A stretch of 64,000 nucleotides of DNA from Paraburkholderia ginsengisoli NBRC 100965 (GTDB taxonomy: Bacteria > Pseudomonadota > Gammaproteobacteria > Burkholderiales > Burkholderiaceae), in NCBI RefSeq assembly GCF_000739735.1, contig NZ_BBJF01000004.1, positions 1,116,001 through 1,180,000 of the forward strand. The letters are read 5' to 3'. The notes beneath the pieces were generated by a model, which made no database searches, was not told the DNA's origin, and saw only the letters and a program-made list of their open reading frames with translations. The translations under genes and the position numbers were made by a program. Position 1 is the first letter of the stretch. Each line of letters opens with the position of its first letter. Positions 47,881 through 58,500 of the stretch are shown in pieces.

Positions 47881-49119
47881 TCAGCGCTCGTCACGATGGA
47901 TGTCGTGCGTGACGAAGCCGGCGTCGTTGTCGGGCATGTCGAGCCAGTCGGGATGATTGAGCGAATGGCGAATGTCATCCAGACCGCTCTGCCAATGCTC
48001 ACGCATGGTCGACAGGCCGAACTGGAAGTCCTTGAAGTGCCCTTCGTATTCCTTCTGCCGGTAGATCAGATGGATTATGTTATAGCGCTTCGAACACGCG
48101 AGGTCTTCGGCCAGCTTGCACCACGGGTCGTCTCGCTGCTCAGACGGCACGCGATCCAGCACCTCGCGCAACACATGCCGGAACCGCTGGGAGCGTTGCA
48201 GCATATCGGTCACGAGACGCGTGCGGCTCGAATACTGGATGTCTTTCATGCGCCCCTGAACATCGGTGAGGTTGTCCGGCACCGGTCCGATCGCGCTCCA
48301 CAGATCGACCTGGAACGCGAGCGTGTCGCGACGCGGCGTGGACTGAATCACCTCGTAGAGTGGCGTGTTCGACATCAAACCACCGTCCCAGTAATACTGG
48401 CCGTCGATTTCGACCGCCGCGAAGCCCGGCGGCAACGCACCCGACGCCATGAAATGCTCGGGCCTCAGCGTGGTGTGCGTGTTGTCGAAGTACGCGAAAT
48501 TGCCGGTGCCGCAATTGACCGCGCCCACCGACACGCGCATCTCACGCGAATTGATCCGATCGAAGTCGCACAGCGCCTCGAGGGTGGCCTTCAGCGGCGC
48601 GGTGTCGTAGTAACTGGCCGTTTGCGGCGGCCCGGACACCGTGGGCAGCGGCGGCGGAAAACGCGGCACGAAGAAGCCCTTCTGCCCTTCGAGCACAGCG
48701 CCAATCGCCTGGGCCGCCGTGAAGGCTTTGCGCACCGCGTCGGTGGAATTGAAAAACGCTTGCTCGATGAACGCCGGCAACGGCGGTCCGAATGCCGGCT
48801 GGCAGATGGTTTCCCAGAACTGCAACAGCCGTTCGACCCGTTTCTCCGGCGGATTGCCGGCGATGATCGCCGTATTCAACGCGCCAATCGAAATGCCTGC
48901 GAGCCAGTTGGGCTCGATGCCGGCTTCGTGCAGCCCCTGAAAGACACCGGCCTGATACGCGCCCAGCGCGCCGCCGCCTTGCAGCATCAACGCGACGGTT
49001 TCGTAGTTGGGCAAATGGACGCGCCGGCTGGGGCGCGCGGCGGGGGCCGAACCGGCGCCCTCGCCCTCCCCGTCACCGGGCGCACCCACGCGCGCCCGCT
49101 TGAGATTGCGTTGCGCCAT
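47881..49119 (-). CDS. Patatin-like phospholipase/esterase
   Basis: 412 residues. Patatin dyad: nucleophile Ser77 in GISIG, oxyanion loop GGGALGAYQAG (48-58), and Asp245 in WDGGLMSN. A DUF3734-type C-terminal region (ERH-like helical, FRHVLREVLDRVPSEQ) follows. AAGGAG precedes the ATG. It ends 10 bp... its start is 10 bp after the bdhA stop on the same strand, so they are cotranscribed. The pair suggests a lipid or polyhydroxybutyrate-related esterase, but this substrate is inferred from context only. Confidence 0.9.
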   Translation of the reverse strand: MAQRNLKRARVGAPGDGEGEGAGSAPAARPSRRVHLPNYETVALMLQGGGALGAYQAGVFQGLHEAGIEPNWLAGISIGALNTAIIAGNPPEKRVERLLQFWETICQPAFGPPLPAFIEQAFFNSTDAVRKAFTAAQAIGAVLEGQKGFFVPRFPPPLPTVSGPPQTASYYDTAPLKATLEALCDFDRINSREMRVSVGAVNCGTGNFAYFDNTHTTLRPEHFMASGALPPGFAAVEIDGQYYWDGGLMSNTPLYEVIQSTPRRDTLAFQVDLWSAIGPVPDNLTDVQGRMKDIQYSSRTRLVTDMLQRSQRFRHVLREVLDRVPSEQRDDPWCKLAEDLACSKRYNIIHLIYRQKEYEGHFKDFQFGLSTMREHWQSGLDDIRHSLNHPDWLDMPDNDAGFVTHDIHRDER

Positions 49120-49129
49120 GGACGCCTCC

Positions 49130-49927
49130 TTATTGCATGTACCAGCCGTGGCTCACAATGAAGGATTGGCCGGTCAGCGCCGCCGTCGGGAAGGTGGACA
49201 GGAAGAGGACCGTCTGCGCCACGTCTTCCACCGTGGTGAAGATGCCGTCGACCGTGCCGCCCAGCATCACGCGCTTGACGACTTCTTCTTCGCTGATGCC
49301 GAGCTCCTTCGACTGCTCGGGAATCTGCTTGTCGACGAGCGGCGTGCGCACGAAACCCGGACACACCACATGCGAACGCACATTGTGCTTGGCGCCTTCC
49401 TTGGCCAGCACGCGCGCGAGCCCCAGCAGCGCATGCTTGGCCGTCACATAGGCGGACTTCAGCGGCGACGCCTCATGCGAATGGACGGAGCCCATATAGA
49501 TCACGATGCCGCCGCGATCGTCCTTGTACATGTGCTTGAGCGCGGCCTTGGTAGTGAGGAACGCGCCGTCCACGTGGATCGCCTGCATCTTCTTCCAGTC
49601 CGAGAACGAATAGTTTTCGATCGGATTGACGATCTGAATGCCGGCGTTGGAAATGAGAATGTCGATCGAGCCAAGTTCGGCGGCGATCTTGTCGATGCCC
49701 TGATTGACGGCCTCCTCGCTCGTGACATCCATCGCCACGCCGATTGCCTTACCGCCGCCTTTCGTGATTTCTTCAGCGACGGCGTTCGCGCCTTCCTGGT
49801 TCAGGTCGGCGATCGCGACTGCCGCGCCAGCGGCGGATAGGGTCAGCGCAATCTGCTTGCCGATGCCGCTTGCCGCGCCGGTAACCACGGCAACCTTGCC
49901 ATTCAGATTCGTGTTCAGAGACGACAT
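49130..49927 (-). CDS. bdhA: 3-hydroxybutyrate dehydrogenase
   Basis: 265 residues, classical SDR. Cofactor loop TGAASGIG (16-23), NAG at 94-96, catalytic Ser147, Tyr160 and Lys164 (YVTAK). The specific blocks [20 protein letters not shown] and [20 protein letters not shown] and the C-terminal [11 protein letters not shown] match D-3-hydroxybutyrate dehydrogenases, which oxidise the monomer of polyhydroxybutyrate to acetoacetate with NAD. It is first in a two-gene operon with the patatin-like esterase. Confidence 0.9.
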   Translation of the reverse strand: MSSLNTNLNGKVAVVTGAASGIGKQIALTLSAAGAAVAIADLNQEGANAVAEEITKGGGKAIGVAMDVTSEEAVNQGIDKIAAELGSIDILISNAGIQIVNPIENYSFSDWKKMQAIHVDGAFLTTKAALKHMYKDDRGGIVIYMGSVHSHEASPLKSAYVTAKHALLGLARVLAKEGAKHNVRSHVVCPGFVRTPLVDKQIPEQSKELGISEEEVVKRVMLGGTVDGIFTTVEDVAQTVLFLSTFPTAALTGQSFIVSHGWYMQ

Positions 49928-50150
49928 CCAGAACCTCCATGCAGTTGATGAGCCATTCGACCATAGGCCGCAAACGGTGCGCAGTCAGCCGAACGATATA
50001 GGCCGTTCGGCCGAATGCTGCATTGCGGCCAACGCTGCTATTGTGCATGAACCCTGTGAACTCCATAGGTAAAACGCACATCGCGCCGTATCTCTTTAAA
50101 CTGGACATTTACGGCGCAATTCCGGCGGCGCCACCAACCAGGAGGCATGC

Positions 50151-51122
50151 ATGAATTATCGACGTCTGGGCCGTTCCGGCCTGCAAGTTAGCGAACTGTC
50201 CATCGGCTCGTGGGTCACGTACGGCAACCAGGTGGATCATCGCGCGGCGCGCGAATCGCTGGCCGCGGCGCGCGACGCCGGGGTCAACTTCTTCGATAAC
50301 GCCGAGGTCTACGCGGGCGGCCAATCCGAGGAAATCATGGGCCAGGCGTTGAAGGAACTGGCATGGCCGCGCGTGAGCTACGTGGTGTCGACGAAATTCT
50401 TCTGGGGCCTTACGGAAGCGCCGAATCAATACCACACGCTGAACCGCAAATATCTGCTGAACGCGGTCGACGCGTCGCTCAAACGGCTGCAACTCGATTA
50501 CGTGGACCTCGTGTTCTGCCATCGCCCCGATCCGAACACGCCTGTCGAGGAAACCGTCTGGGCGATGAGCGACATGATCACGCGTGGCAAGGCGCTGTAC
50601 TGGGGCACCTCCGAATGGAGCGCCGACGAGATCCGCGCCGCTTACGAGATTGCGGAGCGCCACCATCTGCACAAGCCGGTGATGGAGCAGCCGCAGTACA
50701 ACCTGTTTCACCGCAAACGCGTCGAGCAGGAATACAAGCGGCTTTACGAGGATATCGGCCTCGGGCTGACCACGTGGAGCCCGCTCGCGTCCGGCCTGCT
50801 CACCGGCAAATACCGTGACGGCGTGCCGGCCGACAGCCGCGCGCAACTGCAAGGCTACGACTGGCTGCGCAAGCAGGTCACCGACGCGGGCAAGAACGAC
50901 GTGGTCGGCAAGCTCGGCGCGGTGGCCGACGAGTTGGACTGCACGATCGGCCAACTCGCGATCGCGTGGATTCTGAAGAACCCGAACGTCAGCACGGTGA
51001 TCACGGGCGCCTCGCGGGTCGAACAGATCGGCGAGAACATGAAGGCGGCCGACGTGGCCGCGCGCATCACGCCGGAGATCAAGCAGCGGATCGAGGAGAT
51101 CGTCGGCGACACTTATGGCTGA
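50151..51122 (+). CDS. Aldo/keto reductase (voltage-gated K+ channel beta-like)
   Basis: 323 residues. AKR tetrad visible: Asp and Tyr in [14 protein letters not shown], Lys in VVSTKFFWG, His in [11 protein letters not shown]. The NADPH segment [19 protein letters not shown] is intact. The [21 protein letters not shown]-terminus and the [15 protein letters not shown] block are typical of the KCNAB-like (AKR6/14) group. The start follows CAGGAGG. It is divergent from bdhA across 223 bp, no operon partner. Substrate unknown. Confidence 0.92.
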   Translation: MNYRRLGRSGLQVSELSIGSWVTYGNQVDHRAARESLAAARDAGVNFFDNAEVYAGGQSEEIMGQALKELAWPRVSYVVSTKFFWGLTEAPNQYHTLNRKYLLNAVDASLKRLQLDYVDLVFCHRPDPNTPVEETVWAMSDMITRGKALYWGTSEWSADEIRAAYEIAERHHLHKPVMEQPQYNLFHRKRVEQEYKRLYEDIGLGLTTWSPLASGLLTGKYRDGVPADSRAQLQGYDWLRKQVTDAGKNDVVGKLGAVADELDCTIGQLAIAWILKNPNVSTVITGASRVEQIGENMKAADVAARITPEIKQRIEEIVGDTYG

Positions 51123-51640
51123 GCGGACTCGCGCGGGAGCACATAGCGGGGCTCCGGCGGCAGCGCGGCCCTGCCAAGTGGACCTCGCCGCGGAACTTCC
51201 GCCGAAACGCAACGCGGCGTCGCGCACAATACGCGACCGCGCGGAAACGACTCTAACATGCTGGGAACCTTAGCCAGTAAGGCTTTGGCGGATGTCCGCA
51301 GCCTGTTAAAAATGGCCTTTTGATAGCGTTTGGGCAATCGGTGGGCAATTGCCGCGCAGTTTCTGCCAAAGACGGCTCCCGATCGACGATTCGCGGGCTG
51401 TTTTTTTACGTCTGTCGCCGTCGATTGCACGCGGACAGACGATCACGCCAGATCGCCGCGATCCCGTCCAGCGATTCGGTATCCATTCATTCCGCATCAA
51501 ATCACGCTCCCCCGTAGAAATCCCTATCAACTCCGGTGTGATCCGCAGCACGCCCCCGCCGAGCGCGCCAAGCATCGCTTCTACGGTTTAGGACACGGTG
51601 TGACTCCTTGGTAAAAAGGCCGGGCGGTTCATTCAAAAAC
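51123..51640. other. 518-bp region, no intact gene
   Basis: GC content falls here relative to the preceding genes. No gene or insertion element is recognisable. This is the left flank of the accessory region. Confidence 0.6.
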
Positions 51641-52198
51641 TTGTCGAGAGCCACGATAAAACTATCAATCATCGTGCCGTGCTTCAACCAACAGGATGTC
51701 ATCGCGCAAACAGTTGAATCGGTGTTTTAACACGCGTTGCCGAAAGGGAGTGCATCGTCGTCAAGGATGGGTTCAACCGATCAGTCCGAGGCCGTCATCC
51801 AGCAGTATGTGAAGAAGGATACGGCTTCGAGGATTGGGAGATTTATATCCGCCTGCTCAATCCTCAATCTATCGTGCAGTTCATCGACACCCGCTCTTTT
51901 ACTATTGCGTCAAAGAGGCGTCGCGTTCGCATGTACACATTGCGGACTGAAGGCTTTGATGACTCACTGGATGATCTTCGACCGCAACCGCCATCGGCAT
52001 GCGCGCTTCATGAATAATCCCGTTCAGGTGTTCGGTCAGCGCATGAAGGATTTCACCCCTGATTTCGCAGGCCGTTACAGGCGGTCTATGAAGTACTGGA
52101 AGATTGGCTACGGTGTCGTCGTGGCCCTATTACTGATCATCATTCACATGCTGCTCGCGCGTCGCTGGTTCTCCCTCTTGCGGCAATCCCCACCGTGA
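51641..52198 (+). pseudogene. Decayed family 2 glycosyltransferase gene
   Basis: Pieces of one protein lie in different frames. Frame 1: KLSIIVPCFNQQDVIAQTVE then SVF and a stop at 51728-51730, the start of a GT2 domain. Frame 2, from about 51748: GYGFEDWEIYIRLL and SKRRRVRMYTL, the C-terminal part of a GT2 domain (the ED.W motif), to about 51950. Frame 1 again: MIFDRNRHRHARFMNNPVQV and, near the end, IGYGVVVALLLIIIHMLLAR, a C-terminal membrane helix, to the stop at 52196-52198. About 150 central residues, including the DDGS and DxD regions, are missing. Original function: glycosyl transfer to a surface polymer. Confidence 0.65.
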
Positions 52199-52513
52199 CC
52201 GCAGCCCCTTCGCGAATAAGCAAAAAACATAAATTGACGCTAGATCGTCAAGGATCGATAGATGGTCCTGACTGTTGCGATACCAGGCATGGCTAATTTC
52301 ATGATGGCGAAAGCCTGTCGGAAACGCGACTTCTACGGCGCGATGATCCATTACGCATAGTCAGTATGCAATGAGGCAATCGGATAAACGCAATCAGACG
52401 AATCCTGTTTGTCCGAGGTGTGGCGAAACCACCTCGAATCTGACAATTTTTGACTTACGACTGGTGGCGAGCGGGTTATTTTCCTCGCGACAAATAAGTT
52501 GTGCGTTGAAAAA
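52199..52513. other. 315-bp region upstream of bcpA
   Basis: No convincing gene. Contains a small inverted repeat TTGACG-N6-CGTCAA (52234-52251). The bcpA promoter must be here but was not identified. A 73-codon minus-strand ORF (52130-52351) overlaps the pseudogene and is unrecognised. Confidence 0.5.
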
Positions 52514-55500
52514 ATGAACAAGAAGATTTTCAGGCTGGTATTCAGCCGACTGCGGGGCATGCTGGTAGCTGTTGCAGAAACCACGAACGGAACGGGCAAG
52601 GCAGATTCGGGTGAGACCAGCGGTCACCGATCAACTCGACGCGTTTCATTATTCTCGATGCGGCACGTGGCTTTTGCCGCGCTAATGCTGTTTGGCGCAG
52701 TCCCCTCTCTGGTGGACGCACAGGTCACGGCGGCGGGCGCGCATGCGCCGACCGTGATCCAGACTGCGAACGGCATTACTCAGGTCAACATCAATCGCCC
52801 GAGCAGCGCGGGCGTATCCCAGAATACCTATTCGCAGTTCGATGTGCCGAAGGCTGGCGTCATCCTGAACAACTCGCCGACCATCGTGCAGACTCAGCAG
52901 GGCGGCATGGTCAACGGCAATGCAAATCTGCTACCGGGACAGGCGGCGCGGATCATTCTCAACCAGGTCAACAGCAATTCGCCCAGCCAACTAAGAGGCT
53001 ATATCGAGGTCGCGGGCAGCAAGGCCGAAGTGGTCGTGGCGAACGGCTCGGGCATAGTGGTCGATGGCGGCGGCTGGATCAACACGACGCGTGGCATCCT
53101 CACCACGGGCACGCCGCTGCTCGACGCCGGCGGCAATCTGACCGGCTTTAACGTGACCGGTGGCCTGCTCACCGTGCAGGGCGCGGGCCTGAACGCGACG
53201 AACGTCGATCAGGTGGATTTGATCGCCCGCGCCGTGCAGGCGAATGCGGCCATTTACGCCAACAACCTGAACGTGATCACGGGCGCAAATCAGGTCAGTC
53301 ACGATACGCTTGCAGCCACCCCCATTGCGGGCGACGGCGCAGCGCCGGGCGTATCCATCGACGTGAGCCAGCTTGGCGGAATGTACGCGAATCGAATCGT
53401 TCTGGCGTCGAACGAATACGGCGTGGGTGTTTCGAATGCGGGCGTCATTGCGGCCCAGGCCGGCGACCTGACGCTCACCACGCAAGGCAAACTGGTACTC
53501 ACGGGCAAGACGAACGCGAGCGGCAACCTGTCGGTGTCGGCGGCGGCCGGTGTCGAGAACAGCGGCACGACTTACGCACAGCAGTTCGTCTCGGTCAATA
53601 CACCGGGCATGCTGAGCAATAGCGGCACGCTCGCCGCGCAGCAGAACCTGAGCGTCAACGCGGGCAATGTCGCTTCGACGGGCACGCTGGGCGCAGGCAT
53701 CAACAGCGACGGCTCGATTGCACAAGCGGGCGATCTGAGCGTGAGCGCAACTGGCGCGCTGTCTGCGACGGGTCGCAACGCGGCAGGTGGCAACGCGACG
53801 CTTCAGGGCGCGTCAGCCAACCTGTCCGGCAGTACGACCTCGGCGAACGGCAATCTCGCGCTGAACGCCAGCGGTGGCGACCTGAATCTGTCCGGCGCGA
53901 CGACCACCGCAGGCGGCACGGTGAACGCCACTGCCAGCGGCACGCTGACAAACGATAACGGTGCGCTCTCGTCGGGTGGCGCACAAACGATCACCGCAGG
54001 TGCCCTATCAAACCATAACGGCCAGATCGTATCGGGCGACACGCTGACGGCGAACGTCGCGGGGGCTGTCTCGAATCAGGGCGGCACGATGCAGGCGGCG
54101 GGCGCACTGACCACGCACGCAGGCAGCCTGGACAACACCGCAGGGCACATTGCGTCCCTGAACGCGGATGGCCTGAACGTCACCACAACTGGCCTGCTGA
54201 ACAACGGTCAGGATGGCGCAATCGGCGGTAACGGCAATGTGACCGTGCAGGCTGGTCAGATCGCGAACGCAGGTTCGATAACGGCGGTGCAGAACCTGAT
54301 TGCGACGGCCGTGCAGACGCTGTTCAATGGCGGCACGCTGGCAGCGAATGGGAACGTCAACGCATCGGCTGGCACGACGTTGAGCAACACCGGCTCGATA
54401 GCAGCCGGACAGGAAGCCACGGCGAGCGCCGCGACGCTCGATAACAGCGCGGGCTCGATCAGCGCGGACCAGCTTGCGCTCACCGCCACGAACATGGTTA
54501 ACCACGGCGGCACGGTCACGCAGACCGGAACGGGCGCGACGACTATTGCCGTATCCGGCACGTTCGACAATACAAATGGCTCGTTGCAGACCAACGCCGC
54601 GAACCTGACGCTCGGTCCCGCGACGCTCGTCAACGATCGCGGCACGATTGCGAATTCGGGTAACGGTACGCTGTCGGCGAACACCGGCTCGCTGTCGAAC
54701 AACAGCGGCACGATTGCCACGAACGGCGCGCTTGTCATCGAGGGCGGCCCGGTGTCGAACCGTGGCGGCACACTCGCGGGCCAGTCCTCGGCGGTGCTGA
54801 AACTAGCCTCGCTTGACAACAGCGCGGGCGGCTATGTCGGCGCGCAGAACGTATCCGTGACCGATGCGGGGGCGCTCGACAATGCCGGTGGCACGATCCA
54901 GGCCAATGATGCGCTCGCCGTGTCAGCGCAGAGCGTCGCAAACGATGGCGGCACGATCGCCAACAGCGGCACGGGTGCAACGACCGTGAGCGCCAGCGGC
55001 GCACTCACTAACACCGGCAACGGCCTGATTGGCGGCAACGGCGACGTGTCCGTTACTGGCGGTAGCGTCGATAATGCGGACGGTACGCTCGTCGCGGGCG
55101 GCGCGATGTCGGTGCAATCCGGCAGCACGCTCGGCAACCGCGCCGGGATGATCCAGGGGAACGGCACGGTCATCGCCTCCGCGCAGGGCGCAATCGACAA
55201 CACCAGCGGCCAGATCGGGGCCAATGGCGCGGAGGCGGCGCTCGCTGTCGCTGGCGCATCGCTCGACAATACGGATGGCCGCATCGCCAACATTGGCAAC
55301 GGCGCGACCACAGTCGATGCCGCGACCCTGACGAACTCGAACGCGGGTGGCGTGAGCGGCGCGGGCACCATTGGCGGCAATGGCGACGTCACCGTGAACG
55401 CGCAGGTGCTGTCGAACACGGACGGCGCACAGATTCTGTCAGGCCACGACCTGGCGCTGAACGTCGCGCAATCGGTCAACAACACGGGCGGCTCGCTCTC

Positions 55501-58500
55501 GGGCGCGAATAATCTCACGCTCGACCAGGCGGGCGCGGCGGTCGTGAACCAGAACGGTTCGATCCACGCCAACGGTGCGCTCGGTCTGAACGTGGCGACG
55601 CTCGATAACACGTCGGGACGGATCGGTAACGATGCCGGCAGTGGCGGCAGCGTCGCCATCACGGCAGGCACGCTGGCAAACCAGGGCGGCGCAATCGGCA
55701 GCGACCAGAACCTGAGCGTGACGTCAAACCAGATCACCGGCGACGGCAGGATTGTGGCTGGCTACGATGGCACAGTCACACTCAACGGCGACTACACGTT
55801 AGGCGCGGCCAATCTGATCCAGGCGAATCACGACCTGACCTTCACCACCGCAGGCAGCTTTACGAATCAGGGCACACTCGGCGCGGTCAATGCGCTCACG
55901 CTCAACGCCACGAACGTGGACAACCAGGCGGGCGCTGACCTGAATTCAGCGAGCACGTCCGTCAATGCGGCGAATGCGATCACCAATGAAGGCCGCATCG
56001 AGGGCGACAACGTTACGACGAACAGCGCCACGCTGACCAATACGGCCACCATCATCGGCAACACCGTCACGCTCACCGGCAGCCAGTCCATCGTCAACAC
56101 CGGGGCTGCTGCCATCATGGCCGCCGCTTCGCAACTGAACCTCTATTCGCCGGGCGATATTTCGAACACGGGCGGCGCGAACCTATTCAGCCTCGGCGAT
56201 ATCAACATCGCCGCCGACGCGACACGCGACGCTAACGGCCTGCTCGCGAATCGCAGCAACTCGGTCGCCAATGAACAGTCCACCATCGAGGCGCAGGGCA
56301 ATATCGAAGTCGCGACGCAGACGCTGACGAACTCGCGGCCCGCGCCGACCGTCGGGACGGTGACGACCGATGTCGAAACTGAACATCAGACGAAGCGCGG
56401 CAAGTACATGGCCTGCGCGACCGGCAATGCGGCTGCGAACAATGGCTGCTCGCAGTCGCTGTGGGACAACGGCTACAGTGCACCGCTCGATGCGACGTAC
56501 TCCGCCTCGCAGATCATCTCGCAGGGCTCGGGACCGAACGCCACCGACAACGTGCTGGTCGTGAACATCAACGGCACGCCGCAGACGATTTACTACAACG
56601 CGCTCACGAACAACGGCGACGGCACCGTCACGGTCAACTACTGGGACAGCTACGACCCGAACATCAACTATCTGCCGTCCACCGAATATCCGTCGCGTAG
56701 CGATGGGCACAAAGGCTATCAGCGCGTCGAGATTGCGCGCGACACGACCACCACCACGCAGCAGGATCAGGTGAGCGGTTCGCAGGCACAGCAGGCGCAA
56801 CTGCTCGCGGGCGGCAACATGATGCTGGCGAATGTCGGCACGCTCAACAACAGCTATAGCGCGGTGGCGGCCGGCGGCTCGATCCAGATCGGCTCCAGCC
56901 AGCAGGACGGCACGCTGGACGCGGGCAGCAGCGGCAACTACGGCGGCACGCTGGTGAGCAACACCGGGCAGACGCTTTATCAGTACCAGCGTCAGGACAT
57001 CGTTTCGACCTATGCGTGGAACGGCAACATCACGCAGGACGTGGGCCAGGTGACCGAGCCGTCGATTGTGCTGGCGCCGGTCGCCATCGGCGGCACGGGC
57101 GGGACGATCATCGCCAACAACACGGTGCAGATCAGCGCGACCGATATCAACAATACGAATGTGGCGACGGCGAACTCGGCCACTGGGGCCACGGGCGGCA
57201 CACTCGGCGCAAATGGTGCGGTGGGAGGCGTTACGGGTGGCGGTGCGCAGACCGTCAATCTCGCGACCGGCCAGACGCAGACAATCAATGCGCCGCAATC
57301 GGTCGCGGGCCCGACTGGCGCGCTGAAGATCACGCTGCCGACGAGCGGTCTTTACACGTACCAGACTGCGCCCGGCGCGTCTTACCTGATCGTCACCGAT
57401 CCGCGCCTGACCAGCTATACGAGCTTCATCTCCAGCGACTACATGCTCAAGCAGCTTGGGCTGAATCCGCAGAGCGTCGAGAAGCGTCTGGGTGATGGCA
57501 TGTACGAGGAACAGATGGTGCGCGACCAGATCACGCAGCTCACTGGCCGCGTCTATCTGCAAGGCTATACGAACAACCTTGACGAGTACACCGCGCTCAT
57601 GACGAACGGCGTGAACGTCGCGCAGCAGTTCGGGCTTGAACCCGGTATCGCGCTGACGGCGGCGCAGATGGATGCGCTGACCAGCGATATCGTCTGGCTG
57701 GTGAGCCAGACCGTGACGCTGCCGGACGGCACGACCCAACAGGTGCTCGCACCGGTCGTGTATCTTGCACAGACTCATGCGAACGACCTGCAACCGACTG
57801 GCACGCTGATTTCGGCGGATGACGTGGAGATTCACGCGACCGGAAGCGCAGTCAATTCGGGTGTCATCAAGGGCGGCACGCAGACGGTGATCAGCGCGAC
57901 CGATATCCTGAACCGGGGCGGCACGATCGCCAGTAGCGGCGCGAACGGGACGACGGTTGTGTCGGCGACGAGTGACGTGGTGAACGCGTCGGGCCAGATC
58001 ACAGGGAATCGCGTTGCAGTGCTGGCGGGTAACAACATCGTCAATACGACGCTGGTCGATACCATGGGCGTCAGTAATGCTGCGGGCGAGAGCAAGGTGA
58101 ACACTACCCTGCTCGGCGCGCAGGGGACGATTGCGTCGACCGGCGATATGGTGATTGCAGCGGGCAACGATCTCACGGTGCATGGCGCGAATATCACGGC
58201 GGGCGGCAGTGCGCAGATTACGGCGGCCCATGACATCTCGGTGGATGCCGTGCAGTCCACCACCACCCAGTCGGTCACGCTGAACGACCAGCATCACTGG
58301 GAAGCGAACGGCACGACGAACGAGACCAGTGCGATCTCGGCGGGCGGCGATCTGGCGATGCAAAGCGGCAACGACATGACGCTCAGAGGCGCACAGGTCA
58401 GCGCTGGCGGTGGCCTCGCGGCCGTCGCGGGTGGCAACCTGACGGCAACCACCGTCACGGATACCGCGAAGTATGACAACGTCGCCACCGACGGCAGCTC

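Noticed and set aside
51306..51575. 89-codon minus-strand open frame (MLGALGGGVLRITPEL)
   Set aside because: No start signal or homologue recognised, and it lies in sequence without coding bias. Possibly a remnant but not supportable.
52130..52351. 73-codon minus-strand open frame before bcpA
   Set aside because: It overlaps the glycosyltransferase remnant, lacks a ribosome site and has no recognised match.
56183..58363. 726-codon minus-strand open frame inside bcpA
   Set aside because: Antisense shadow of the FHA repeats; no start signal, no domain, Arg-rich composition.
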